Source: Centroberyx gerrardi
Taxonomy: Eukaryota; Chordata; Actinopteri; Beryciformes; Berycidae
Assembly: GCF_048128805.1 (NCBI RefSeq)
Contig: NC_136019.1
Span: 16,818,881 to 16,882,880, forward strand
DNA length: 64,000 bases
Direction of reading: 5' to 3'
Below the pieces are notes generated by a model. That model did no database searches. It was not told the origin of the DNA and saw only the letters and a list, made by a program, of their open reading frames with translations. This document shows, piece after piece, positions 14,050 to 25,972 of the stretch (position 1 is its first letter; the number at the start of each line of letters is the position of its first letter). Position numbers and translations under genes: made by a program.

Positions 14050-14103
14050 ATGTTTCTTAAAGATGCGGCACCTGTTTGCGAATGTTGCAGAAAACAAGTA
14101 GAG
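14050..14103 (+). promoter_or_regulatory. candidate upstream ORFs in epo 5' leader
   Basis: Two ATGs precede the predicted epo start in the same exon. ATG 14050 is out of frame, overlaps the epo start and, after splicing to exon 2, would stop after six more codons. ATG 14063 gives a 12-codon ORF ending TAG at the exon edge. If this leader is used, both should reduce epo translation. It depends on the exon 1 prediction. Confidence 0.4.
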
Positions 14104-15476
14104 GTAAGAGCGCTTCTAACGTCATTCAATCTGGTGCCTTAATTTGGAAATTACCCGTGCGCTGCATCAGTATCTATAGTATTGTAGAAAGTTGTTATCA
14201 CTTAGCTGTCCTATAGATGCAGCTTGGATTCGTATATGTGCATATGTCTATGAATATTGAATATGTTTAACATTTTAGTCATTTTTGGGAGTCTTTTGCC
14301 TTTTCAGAAGAGGAAGAGGATTTCTCCATTGTCTACATTTTATAAATCCTTCTTCATGGATGTTGGAGGATTTTCTTTATTTAACGCAGTTCAGCGTAAA
14401 TGGAGCATATAACAACTTATGATATATCAATTCCCTTGAATGTTATTGTACTTTCTGTTCCAGTACTATAATCCCCCCCATAGTCATCAATCATTTAATC
14501 TGATTATAAAATGCTCACTTTTAAATGAGGTTGTTTAGTTTACTGTCAGGTGATGGAAGCTGAAGCCTCATGGGGTGTCTGATAGACACAATCTTTTTTA
14601 AACTGATGCAGTGCATGATGTTGGTCCTGTACCTCACTGAGCTGAGCAAGGCACTAACACTGTCTGGTTTGATTCCCACTGGGGCCAAGCATGGTAAAAA
14701 AATTATGCATTCTTGTTACTGTAAGGACAAAAGTGTCCTCCGAATGACAGATATTAATGATCAGTTTGTTTTTCTGCCTCGTTCACTAGGAAAATAAGTC
14801 TTTCCTGTCATTCTTTTCTAGCATGACACAGCAGAATGGAAAATTAGGGATACTCAATGTGAAAGCTGAATCTGGAGTTTTGGCCAACACGAAGAGACAT
14901 GCCACATACCGGTAGTCTAACTTATGACACAGCAGAAAAGAGCAAGAGGTTTTTCTAGGCTGACACAGCTATATGGGATTCCAATGAAGCTCAGCAGGAA
15001 ATGATGTCACACCTGTGTCATCTGATGCCTGGTCATTCACAGCTTTTGCACTTTCCCATGCATTGAAAATGTAGGAGGGGTAGCAATCAATAGTGGAAAG
15101 TTTATCTGTATTTTCAGTTGTACTTAAATGTGACTGCCTTGTCAGCCCTCTGCACCACTTCACCATCAGTTTCACACAGACCAGTTGGTTTAAATTGCTG
15201 AGCTCATCTATTTTCGGTGCATAAGTTTGATATGAGTTGTTTAGAGTAGTGAGTGACTAATGCATCATCTCGTGAGCATCCGACGACCTTTCCAAATTAT
15301 CTGTCACATACCTAGTGTGGAGCTTGCCGTTATCCGAAGCACTGCCACTTGTGGGCTACAGCTTCCAATTTAAAATAGCATCAAGGTCTTGGAACCTGAT
15401 GCTGGCAGACAGGCTGTTACCCTTCACTTTGGCCACAGTCCTGCACTGCAAATCTCACCTCTGTGGACAGCATGTG

Positions 15477-15514
<38 letters not shown>

Positions 15515-18500
15515 ACAGTTTAGATTCATTCATTCTCACGTAGGCCATGGCAGGGGTGAAAAGGTCGCTGATAATGCTGAAGCTGAGTCACACATACTTA
15601 AACAAAGTGATCAGCATTTTGGATAAAGAAGAATACCAGAGTGTATGGAAAGGAAGCCATTAATAAGGTTAGTTCCCCAGTACACATAACACTTAACCTC
15701 TGAAACTGGAATGGGGTTAAAGATTATTTGCACACAGTACCTCAGTTTACTTGTGACCACATTGTTGATCTTAAGTATTTCTGGTGAGAATGAGAATGCA
15801 CAAAGACCTTGAAGGCTTGCATATGCACAAAGTATCTTAGGATAGGAGTTATGATAAGGGCCATATGCACAAAGCCTTTAAAGTTTGTGAAGTGGCCAAA
15901 TTTACCAAAGTCTAACAATAAATTTACCAGTGTCTAACAATACATTTGCCAATGTCTAACAATAGTGGACATTCTTTAGAAGCATGTAGGAAACCACTTT
16001 ATGCGTACAGGCCCATTGTAGTAGGATTTGTTCCCTGTGTGAAAAGGCTATTCAGTATTTATTTCCTGACATATGTTGACATGTATATATCATCTGTAAA
16101 TGCTAAATTTCAGTGAGCCTCGTTATGATATCATTACCGAAATGCGTGTGTGTGTGTGGTGTACAGTGTGAGCGTGTGCTGGGTCAGATGGCAAGTCCAC
16201 AGGGATTATCAGCACCTGCTCGGAGGAACGAGGAGGCCACGGTACCAGCACTAATGCTTCTGGAGCAATTAGCACGCTGTGAAGGTAGTGGGACAGCACA
16301 GATAGTGTACAGAGGGATTCTGCAAAACATGGGGGTGGTACGAGGCGGGCGTGTGGTTTTAAACACACAGACTCATCCTACGCGTCTGTGACAATCCCCT
16401 CCATGACGCTGGTGTCGAGGAAAGGTTAAGCTGATTATCCTAGTGACCTCTTAAAGGACCACCACTCAAAGTTGCAGAGGAAGACCTCAGTGAGGAGAGA
16501 CACTCCTGGAATTGTTTGAAAGAGGTTTACAGTGACGAGAGAAAAGATTTGCAGATTAGTTTAGATCTAGTTAAAGATGGAGAGATGGAATCATTGGCAA
16601 CAGTTTGCAGCAGTTGCTACTTCATGGTTTATGTGTCTAGTGGATGTAATAGAATTGTCATTGTTATATGTTATTTCTTATTTCCCTTCAGTGGTAGCAA
16701 CAACCGCAGTATTACCTTTTTGCAGTTTAGCTCGCTTAGCACTAGTAGTCTGGGAGCCTGGGAACTTAATCTAGCCTGTACCTGACCTGTCTGCCTGGGA
16801 AGATCATCTGTTATCTGTATCATCCTTCTGCGTCACACATCCAGGCTGCTGTGAAAGAGTGCATTCAGCATGTGGCACAGAGGAACGAGGCTGGATGCCC
16901 ACATGACCCACAATAGTGGAACCGCACTCATTGCCAAGTATATCCATGGAGGGTTCAGAGTGTGCTGTGTCTTTCAAAAGAGAACGTTTAAAAACTCTTG
17001 CATGGTCAGTGAGGCAAAGGTTAGGAGTAGTTACATACTTCAATGAAGTCCACATTTCTCAGTGGTTTTAAATTTGGGATGGGTGAGCATGGACAATGCA
17101 CACTATCTAAAATATCTCATAGTGCCCCAGTTGTTTTCCCAAAGAGCAAAAGAAAAAACGCTTCCTGTTCATATTCCAGTTGTGAAATCCGACATGTTGG
17201 AGTTGAGGGTAATCTCCCTTCATGGTTAAGTAGAAGATTACTAACTAACTGCAAAGATGATCGGGGGCAGGCCTGATGCCGGCCCAACTGAAGACATTTG
17301 TGCAGAAAGGGTTAAATGAGGATTCAGTCATTTTTGCTTTGTCACTGATATCCACAATCTCCTCTTTCTAACTCGCATGATTATATATCACTCACATGCA
17401 AAGCTAAAGAGACACCTCTTTGTGCTTAATATTCTGCAGATATTACATGATCTAGAGCGTTAATCATCATCAACTAATATGTGCAATGTGCGTGTTTTTA
17501 TTGCTAAATCACTGGATTATGTTGAAAAGAAAATAGATATTTCTCGTATCTAATATCTACTCTGATGTTTTGGAAGGCTAATCCTTGATCAGCAAATGTA
17601 TTCATATGACAGTAACATCTTTAGCGAGGCCCTCCACTTAGTAAACTATTCAGTCATTACAATCATTTCCTCGAACAAGACTACCATCAATCTCTACCAG
17701 CTCCAGGGCTGCTGTTCTGTAGCTGACCCTGACCTCTGACCTCTCTGTGTTATTATTATGTTGTTATTCACAAATATATATTATCTTTGTTTCACTCCAG
17801 ATCTAAAGAGATCATAGGACAACAATGCAGGGAAATAACTGTTACAGATTTGCTAATAAGTGGACTTCTTCAGTCGAGAACAGCCCTTCAGGTCTTACCA
17901 TATGCAAGATGCATATAGAGTCATCAGATGTAATTTCACATACTCAATGCACAAAGACCCAAGGTTTAGCAGCCTTGAGTCCTCACTAGCTGTTTAGAAG
18001 TATCAATCATGAGATGCCATATTGGCAAACAAGGTTATTCTTTATGGAGGTATAATTGTGTGGTTGTCTCGAGAGCTGAGTTTCTAATCTTGATTCCCTG
18101 ACAGCATTGTAGATAACAGGAAAGAACTCTATTGACGTCACTGGATGAGCGTAGTAGAAGCATTACTTAAGTAACGGTGCTTTCCAAACTTTTGAGGGTA
18201 TGAATGAGAATAAGAAAAAAAGTGGATGACAAATGAAGAGTGGATGATACTCATGTGAATGACCTAGTTGTATTACTCTCAGCCAATTTGTTTATCCTGT
18301 GAAAATTAATGCCCTTTTGTTGTGTTGATTGGTGGCTATCCTCTCTTTGCTTCTAACTGTACTGAAAGGGCTCACAAGCTTTCTTGAGCTGGTCGGAAAT
18401 GATTGAATCAGCAACATTTCTCCCCCTTGTGGTGGTAGTGGTAATGTTTAGTGCTCAGGGTGGATGTATAGGTCATGACCAGGTTAATCCCCAGAGGACC

Positions 18501-20981
18501 ATGTGCTTAAAGCATGGCTGCCACCTATTTTTGACATCAAACAATCCTCTAGACTGCATCACATGTCCCTACAGGGACAATAAAGTATATTCTATCCTAT
18601 CCTATCCTATCCTATCCTATCCTACATCTTCATAACGGCTACAAAGATACATAGAACTGACTCATATCTAGTTCTTAGCAGGCTAGCTTGGGTGGCTGTA
18701 GTGTAAAGGTTGGAGAAGTGTGCTTGTAACCACTGGTTTGAGTCTCCAGACCAGCTGGGAAAATGTGAATAAGTAGAGCTCTCCCACAGCAACTACTGTT
18801 GAGGTGGTCTTCACCAAGGCTGATTTGCTCACTGGCCTACAATATAAAACTGATGAAAAAGAGAATACATGCTCAGCAAAGCCTTTCCTTAGATGGATAA
18901 AGGTTAAAAGGTCTTTAGGTTTGTTTTGCATTTGCTTCTGTTCTGCTTCTGGTTGAGATTCCCCACATTTGTTGTATTCAACAAGCATTTTCAGTGGATG
19001 CAGCATTTGCACCCTGGTGAGATGAAGTAAAAGCCCCACACAACAATTTTTCTCAGAGGTTTTCTGGTAACAACACAAACTTCTAAATGTTATATGAATG
19101 GCAAAGCTGGTATTTAGGTTACATGTTTTTTGTAGTGTGTGTGTGTACCCTAATGTTGTGGATGGATACCAGTCCATCTGGTGTATTCCGGTCATTTGAT
19201 TTAACATTTTCTTTCTCAGAATCAGAAAGTAGCTCAGATGGATGCATTCATACTGGCTACTGTAGGACCGTTCAACTCTGCTCCATCCTGTTTTACTTGC
19301 TCACTTATCAGCAACGTTTCAGTGAGTGTTGTATGTATGATTGCAGGACTGTTTGCCTTGCTGTTGATAGTGTTGGAGTGGACCCGGCCAGGCCTACCGT
19401 CTCCGTTGAGGCCCATCTGCGACCTGAGGGTCTTGAACCACTTCATTAAGGAAGCACGAGACGCAGAAGTCGCCATGGTGAGAGGCACAGACATGTGTGC
19501 ACTCAGATATTGGAGCAGGCCAAGCTTGTTGTGGAGATTATGCCATCCTGTGTAGCTCTCAGTGGGTAGAACATGGCACCATCACAGCCAGGGCCCGGGG
19601 TTTGTTCCCCACTGGGGTCACCCAAGTGTCTGTACTCATAGTACTGCAAGGCACTTTGGATAACAGCATCCATCAAATGGCATATGGTCAGCAATCTAAT
19701 ATTTGTTACTCTCTCTTGTTCACCCAGCGGTCATGTAGAGACGGATGTAGCCTGTCAGAGTCTGTCACTGTTCCCCAAACCAGAGTCGACTTTGATGTCT
19801 GGGAGAAGAAAAGTGTAAGTAACCACATAAAACTGTTGAGTTTAAAAATAGTTTGTGACAGATTTACATAGTATGCTATATACGTGATGCTGTACATTGA
19901 AGTATAAATTTCCTACCTTACTTTTAATGTGTAACCTTTTAACCACAATGGTCTTCTTGGAATCATATTAATTTGATATTTTCGGGCTTTCAGGTCTTTT
20001 GGACATGTTTTTGGACATCCCATTAATTTCTAATGGTAGAATGCTGATTCCCTGCTGTATTTGTTCCTGATCTCATCCATATTGCACACACTTCAACTCT
20101 TGCCTTGTGCATTTTTCCCGACCAGGCACTGGATCAAGCCCAGGAGGTGCAGTCTGGCCTATGGCTGCTGCACCAGGCCCTCAGCTTGCTACGGGCCTCA
20201 GTCACCAACACAGCACTGCACAGCCACATAGACAACGGCATCAGAAACCTGCTCAGCATCAATGCTGTGCTGCGCAGCCTCAACATTCAGGTAAGATACT
20301 GTAGATTCAGAGGTCAAGGTTCAGAAGCAGAACATTCAAAAGAAGGAGGTCAATGTGGATAGGGGATTGCGGCATGAGAAAAAAAAAGCCTGTTTTTGCT
20401 AATTACAGCAAATAACACTTACTTAACAAAGAATGGCTGTTTTATTTGAGATATATTAATTGTACTTCAGTTCAACTTCAGTTAATTTTCTTCTAAATTC
20501 ACAATGATGTCTTTTCTGATAAGAGAGAAACTGAGTGATGGCCACGGGACTTGAGCTGCTTTCACATTCATTTAAGCACATTCATACCATCACACCTTCT
20601 ACAGCCTAGGAAAAAGCCTGCAGAAGGTGTGATGGTATGAATGTGCATGTAAACGCACTCAATTTGTCAAGTTTTTAGGGGTCATGCGATTTGAAAAATG
20701 CTCAAGGAGTGTTAAGATGCACTTAAACTGTACTTACACCCATACAGTTTAGGTAATGTTTTTTCTATAAGCCTTACTATGTGTGATACACATAGTATAT
20801 CAACATGCTTCTTTGCATTCTCTTTCAGGAGTATACCCCATCATCCAGTGCAGTGGGGGGAGAGGAGACGTGGAGGGTGTCCTCAGCACCAGACTTGCTT
20901 CAAGTCCACGTCAACTTCCTGCGAGGCAAAGTGCGCCTCCTTCTTTTGGATGCGCAGGCTTGTCACCAAGACGTCAGTTGA
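14082..20981 (+). CDS. epo: erythropoietin
   Basis: Secreted class-I helical cytokine that drives erythroid progenitor survival through EpoR. Coding exons: 14082-14103 (predicted), 19347-19477, 19728-19814, 20126-20290, 20829-20981, total 185 codons, phases matching the vertebrate EPO gene (first exon ending in phase 1). Exon 2 gives the signal core GLFALLLIVLEW, then SPLRPICDLRVL. Exon 3 has CRDGC and VPQTRVDFDVW. Exon 4 has QSGLWLLHQAL and NAVLRSLNIQ. Exon 5 has TWRVSS, VHVNFLRGK and ends DAQACHQDVS. Four cysteines sit where the two EPO disulfides are expected. No N-X-S/T sequon exists, unlike mammalian EPO. Exon 1 was chosen because ATG 14082 runs seven codons to a strong GTAAGA donor in the needed phase; a weaker alternative is ATG 18444 with donor GTGGAT. 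Pop7 follows downstream in opposite orientation, the conserved neighbour. Confidence 0.95.
15477..15512. repeat. (GT)n microsatellite
   Basis: Uninterrupted GT tract within predicted epo intron 1. Confidence 0.95.
15896..15964. repeat. three tandem copies of a ~23-bp unit
   Basis: Three adjacent variants of AATTTACCAGTGTCTAACAAT, with a few substitutions each. Minisatellite-like. Confidence 0.85.
18525..18626. repeat. LINE/SINE tail with (TATCC)n
   Basis: CTACAGGGACAATAAAGTATA followed by about seven TATCC-type pentamers; resembles the 3' tail of fish non-LTR elements ending in a short tandem repeat. Confidence 0.65.
19545..19690 (+). mobile_element. tRNA-derived SINE in epo intron 2
   Basis: tRNA-like head with GTAGCTCTCAGTGGGTAGA (A-box-like) and GGGGTTTGTTCCCCACTGGG (B-box-like), then the tail CACTTTGGATAACAGCATCC, close to the common fish SINE/LINE tail CACTTTGGATAAAAGCGTC. 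It fills most of the intron between epo exons 2 and 3. Confidence 0.75.
20576..20646. repeat. ~30-bp foldback in epo intron 4
   Basis: The left arm starting GCACATTCATACCATCACAC and the right arm ending GTGTGATGGTATGAATGTGC pair over about 30 bases with one or two mismatches around a short loop. Likely a tiny foldback element. Confidence 0.85.
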
Positions 20982-21365
20982 TCAGCTTATCTCCCTACTC
21001 CAGGCGAAGCTGATTTGTGTTTCCTAAGGCAAGAGGAGGGATTTGACACTTTTGACCTGCTCATTGGCTGGTGGAAGCGGTGTGGAAAGTGAGAAAGGTA
21101 CAGCCATCCTCGTAGAAGTGGAGGAAGCTGAAAGCAAAGGACAGTCCCAGCTGGGCTTTGGAGGGACAAGAGAAGATTGCACCTTGGAATATGGACATGA
21201 AACATGGACATGGTGAAGCACACATCAACCAAAAACGAGGCCTGTGGGATGCACTGCTCCAATAGCTTTTCAACGGGCTCTCTCCAGCACTTTGTGTGTG
21301 TGCATGTGTTTGTGTGTGTGAGTGAGACTGTTTCATTTTACATGTCGTGTGCGTGTGTCTATCTG

Positions 21366-21412
21366 TGTCACGTGTTGTCTGTTTCAAGTGAGTTTAACCC
21401 TTAAACCCATCT
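21366..21412 (+). promoter_or_regulatory. possible hypoxia-response element 3' of epo
   Basis: CACGTGTTGTCTG (from 21369) resembles the core of the mammalian EPO 3' enhancer (ACGTGCTGTCT), and a loose direct repeat TTAACCCTTAAACCC follows within 25 bases, roughly where the mammalian enhancer has its nuclear-receptor DR2 site. It lies about 390 bases after the stop codon in GT-rich DNA, so chance similarity is possible. Confidence 0.3.
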
Positions 21413-21952
21413 TTGTAGACTCAATTGTGGACTTAAACCCACCAGAGTGAACAACCCAGAAAATATAGATTGCACCTGGAAACTGGAGGACCGTGAGGTT
21501 GTGACAGGGCATCTTTTTCCAATATCACTGTAAAAAAAAAAAAAAAAGAAAAGAATGAGGCATAACCCTACTAAACAAACCTTCAACATTTTAACAACTG
21601 AGTCTCATATAAATATAATAGTTTCTTTTGTTTTTGGAATATTCTTTTTTTCAATAACTGTTTTAATATATTTTTATACAGATGTATATTTCTACCTTTA
21701 AGCTCCAGTCTGTTGTATGTATTTTTTAGTGTTGGATCTTTAGGATTTTAGTTGGGCTCTTCTAGCTTAGAGCCACGTTCACTGGTTTAACACTGAATAC
21801 TTTTGTAAAGGTATTTGTTGACATCATATCCACTGGCACACTACTGTCTCCCTTTTTATAAAGCTTGTATATGCATACCTAACTAGGTGTTACAGTTTTA
21901 CAGTGAATGTTCTTCCAATGGAACAATAGAGAAAGAGGGACTAAAAAACTGA

Positions 21953-21978
21953 GGGGGGGGGGGGGGGGGGGGGGGGGG
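21953..21978. repeat. poly(G) run of 26
   Basis: Uninterrupted G homopolymer; potential G-quadruplex, or a position where assembly length is unreliable. Confidence 0.9.
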
Positions 21979-24037
21979 TTACGTGAGAACTGTGAAGCTA
22001 TTTGGTGATTATCTGTGTTTCTGTCGCTGCCTCACCAACACTCAGCCAGAGCCTCGACACTGATAGCAAGACTGCCAGGAAAAATATTGATTGGACCTTA
22101 TGATGAACATCCTGTTAAGGCCGTAATTGTGAATAATTTTCCAGAATCTAACTCTAAATCGCACGCGCCGTCTCTCCGTCCCCGGCTCTTGTTCGTCATC
22201 AAACGGCAGGCAGGCAATCAGTCCGTCCTGGGAACTTGTGAGGCTTTTGCTGACATGGATGCTCACCCATTTCAGACTAGCTACAGTCCTTCCTTGTTGT
22301 TTCCCGTCTTTTTATATCTAGTTGTGGAAGTGCAAGATGTTTGTAAGGATGTTTTCTTTCCTGTTTTTTGTGTTGTTTTGTCCCCCTGTCACTGTACCAT
22401 TTGGTATTTAAATACAAAATATTTTTCTTGGATAAAGAAAGGCGAGACAAGACAAGAGGAAGTTTGTCTATTTGTTTTTCCTCTATCTTGGCTTTTTGGT
22501 CAGTGGTGTTAAAAGACGAGTTACTGTAATTTTGCTGGTGTCTCTAAAACCAGGTCCTAAATACAAGCTAGTATCACAGATCTTCGTAGTCTTAAATGAG
22601 TATCATTCAATCATCAAGTAATAATTTATGATCAGTTTGACTTCTTGCCCATAATATAGAAATGAAAGTTCTATGCCAAAGGAAAAACAATCAACCCAAC
22701 ATTTTAAGTAGGCTTTGTGTTTCATATTTGAATTTCACTGACAAAAGATCTAGCAATTTTTGTGTTTAGAAGTAGAATGCATCGACTACATGAAAACGTG
22801 GAGCATTTGGTACAGTATATTATAAACAATGTATCCATTTTTAACCAATTTGAGTACAAATCATAAGCACTGCGAGCGGCTCAGGTATTTGAAACAAAAT
22901 TCAGATACATTTGGCTTTGCCAAGATCTGTCTCATTCAGAACCTGCAGCTCACAAAGTTCACTGCTCCATCCTCTACACGCTCTTAGTCTCTGAAGATGT
23001 CAAGCCAATGTGCATAACAGTGATATTCTCAGACTCATCAGTGAAATTACCGGAAATATAAGTAGATCAAGTAGATTTTAGGTGGATTTTAAAGGGCAAT
23101 CGGAACAGAGAGATTGCAGCAAGTATTGATACATAAACTACTGATCCATAATCAGGAGTCAGGGATCTGAGATTTGAGAGCTGCCCTCCAGCTGAACCCA
23201 TGCTGCTATAAAACAACAATGCTTTGGAAATAGATGTTTTGTCAGAGCGTGCCATGGAAGCAGGACTGCTGACGGCGAACATCCTGGCAGGGACAACTAT
23301 GGCTGAGCGCTGACATCAAGTGGACATTCATCGTAACAGCACCTCCTTATAAAAGCTATGACTTTTGTAGACAGTTTTTAGATTTATTTGTATGGCATAG
23401 CAACATTTCATTCCACTTTGTATAAACATACACAGAAAATGAAACTGTAAACACTGAACAGGCTCTTAGGCCTTTAAAATAAAATATTTATAGATTAATA
23501 TTTGGCACAGCCAGTACATGTATGTCTACAAGTAAGTATCATGATATTACTTTGAGGTTTGACCTGAAAGTCAAATGTTGCTGTTGACAATGTTTATTTA
23601 GCCTATTCCTAAGCCAAAACTTTAAATTCTCCTTACTTAAATAAAAACCTATATACCAGTGAGTTTTGCTGAAACAGTATCCATTCATTCCTACTGGCTT
23701 CAAGACATGCAAACATAGAAGGATACGACAATAAAGGAAGGATACACCATCTTGACAATGACAATTCACAACTGACAAAAACTGGGAACACAATACATCC
23801 ATTCAACTAAAGCCGTCCATACATCACACTGTGGTGTTCCTACACAGTTCACTACAGCCATCGTGTCCTCATCTCTCTCCTCAGAGTCTCAGATACATTA
23901 TCCCTCCAAAAAAAACTCACGTTAGCAATGCGATGATTTCTGTCTATTGGTTTATAAGGGAGCAAAGATGATTTGAGGACTGAAGGAGTGTTGGAGAAAC
24001 CCTGCCCGGTGTTGCCTGAAGCAGATGTCCAGCCGGG

Positions 24038-24492
24038 TCACTGCGGGTCGGGGTAGAAAACCTTGATGTGAATGGCCGAGTTGTTGCGCGTGCGCGTCAT
24101 GGGCTCCCCGGCCTCGTCGGGGTCCTCGGGCTCCAGGTCGTCCACCAGCTCCACCGTGGAGGTGTTGGCCGCCAGCTGCAGCGCCCCCTGGCTGCTGGCC
24201 TGGAGCTGCAGGGCGATGTTGATGGCCCTGTTGATGGCCAGGCCCAGGCCGTGGACGCAGATCTCCCTGTGGCCCCCGCCCTCCAGCAGCTTCTGGCAGC
24301 GCGCCAGCTGAGCCCGGAAGTCCGTCTTCATGTTGACGTAGACGTCGTTGCGTCGCTTGGGCAGCTTGCGAGGCAGCCGCTTGCGGAGGGTGTACTCCAC
24401 CGGGTCCATCTCCACGGCCGGGGAGCTGGCGTCCGGGGGCGCCGGGGCCGTCTGAGGAGCGGGGGCCGTCCCTGGGCTGCGTGGTTCTGTCA

Positions 24493-24493
<1 letters not shown>
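24038..24493 (-). CDS. pop7: RNase P/MRP protein subunit p20
   Basis: Encodes Rpp20, an Alba-fold protein that pairs with Rpp25 on the RNA of RNase P (tRNA 5' processing) and RNase MRP (rRNA processing) in the nucleus/nucleolus. The 151-residue ORF is close to the mammalian length (140). A proline/alanine-rich N-terminus of about 30 residues precedes the Alba-like core with LRKRLPRKLPKR, NDVYVNMKT and ICVHGLGLAINRAINIALQL, and the C-terminus ends HIKVFYPDPQ. The coding region is GC-rich and in one exon, as in other vertebrates. It converges on epo from the opposite strand, the conserved EPO-POP7 neighbourhood. Start chosen at 24493, just after the CA repeat and the first ATG of the conserved frame. 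Family call firm. Confidence 0.95.

Positions 24494-24496
<3 letters not shown>

Positions 24497-24531
<35 letters not shown>
24497..24531. repeat. (GT)n microsatellite abutting pop7 start
   Basis: On the pop7 sense strand this is a (CA)n tract ending four bases before the ATG. A good polypyrimidine tract and acceptor (TTTCCTCAG) lies just upstream (exon start about 24558), so the repeat is probably in the pop7 5' leader. Confidence 0.9.
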
Positions 24532-24533
<2 letters not shown>

Positions 24534-24910
24534 CAGCAGCTGGGGCCCAGTGATGAGGCTGAGGAAATGAGAAAACAGTGAGGATAAATGAGGATGAGGA
24601 AGTGAGGACAAACATTACATTATATTACACACACACACAAACACATCACCCCAAAAGAAAGAGAAAGTAATCCTGTTGGAGATACTAGAAGAATACTATA
24701 CAAATTCCACAGCAAAACTATACGTTATCCTTATAGGAACATTATAATAATAGCATAAAATCACAATGGATTGACCATAGACACACCAATATCCCTACAG
24801 GATTTTTCCTTAGCGACATCAACAGCATGTGAAATATTACCAGCAAATAGGCACACCACTGATTTTACTTTTCAAATTCGAACATTTTGTACATACTGTA
24901 CGTAACTTAC

Positions 24911-25070
24911 CAAATCAAATGTATGGAAACAGCGGGGGAGGGATGCGGGCTAGCGAGACATGAACGGCGGCAGCGGGTCAGCTAACGGACTGTTTATTGT
25001 GAAACTAACGCTAGTGCCTCGAGAAGTCCACCAAAACGAGTAGGATACGTTACCTTGTATAAATATCACT
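24911..25070 (-). promoter_or_regulatory. likely pop7 5' untranslated exon and promoter
   Basis: On the minus strand a CpG-containing stretch ends in GATTTG followed by a consensus donor GTAAGT (complement of 24905-24910). Splicing to the acceptor near 24558 would give a non-coding first exon, the arrangement seen in POP7 of other vertebrates. The transcription start is not determined. Confidence 0.5.
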
Positions 25071-25972
25071 GACAACTGTGCGTTTTGCCGCCTCTAACGC
25101 CTGGTACGCATGCTGCTCCGAAGGACTATCGGTCTGTAATGGGAAAGTGAAGAGGGTGTTTATTTACTTTGCCCCGGAAGTAGTATCACGGGGAAAAAAA
25201 ACTTGGGCCTTATTGATCTTCGCAGGCTTCCGTATACGGTCTATGAGGACTCTGTCGATGCAGTAATTGGAGAATCCCAAACGTTTCAAATAGCAAACTT
25301 CAAATACAAGATTGCAATGTCATTTGTTATTATTATTAGGCCAACAGAAAACTATGAGGAAAAACCATATAGCCTACATATATAAAGGTAACACAACAAT
25401 ACAAAAAGTAATAAAAAATAATAAAATAACAAATGTCAGGGGAGCAAGTCACAAATATACAGAGGTGACAATACATCAGAAGAACTATTCAAGGAATTCA
25501 CCAAGAGAGTCACCAAATGTCCTTTTCGCTCATTATTCGTCAGTCCATATAAAGTGTCCATATAGTGTCCCATTTCTATATTGAAGCCCTCTGTCTTTTT
25601 TGCATTTTTATTGCCATTTGCATTTATGAGCAATGCAGTCACCTGTATGATAACAGTATTGACAGCCATCTTGTACCAGCGCAGATGCGCTGATTGGCCC
25701 ATTTGTGGCAGGTCATTCTATCTACTTAGTTTGGAGTGAACAAACAATGCCTATGAAAATTTTATTTATACTGTGCCGCCCTGTGATGTTGTCTGGCATG
25801 GTTGTGTGAATCAGTTTACCGATCTCAACAGCGGCAGCTTCAGCTCTGCTTCCCCCAACAGGAGCCATGATGGGATGCTGAGCCTCATCAGCTGGCTCTG
25901 CTTCCTCCAGGAGGAACTGCAGAGCAGTGCACCACCTGCTACCAGGGTGGCAACACTTTGCACAAGCATCTC
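25071..25972. other. intergenic, nothing recognised
   Basis: Mixed-composition sequence with short ORFs lacking recognisable domains. Confidence 0.5.

Larger units (their letters stand above)
14104..19346 (+). other. predicted epo intron 1, repeat-bearing
   Basis: No coding exon of another gene recognised. It carries a SINE-like B-box (GGTTTGATTCC near 14668), a triplicated 23-bp motif (15896-15964), a GT microsatellite (15477-15512), a TGACGTCA motif near 18134, a LINE-tail-like TATCC array near 18590-18625 and a tRNA-SINE-like segment near 18690-18760. Confidence 0.5.
20982..23900. other. epo 3' untranslated region and intergenic DNA before pop7
   Basis: No further gene recognised. An ACGTG-containing motif near 21369, an A-run at 21533-21547 and a 26-base G run at 21953-21978 are present. 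The epo polyadenylation site was not pinned down; no clean AATAAA was found in the first kilobase after the stop. Confidence 0.45.

Noticed and set aside
13782-14129. 115-codon minus-strand ORF
   Set aside because: No recognisable domain; lies over the predicted epo first exon and its leader.
18683-19207. 174-codon minus-strand ORF in epo intron 1
   Set aside because: Overlaps a SINE-like segment; no known resemblance.
22015-22512. 165-codon plus-strand ORF after epo
   Set aside because: No domain or splice context; lies in the epo 3' region right after a poly(G) run.
24068-24553. Plus-strand 161-codon ORF and the longer minus-strand frame at 23952-24611 over pop7
   Set aside because: They are shadow frames of the GC-rich pop7 coding exon; only the 151-residue minus frame matches Rpp20.
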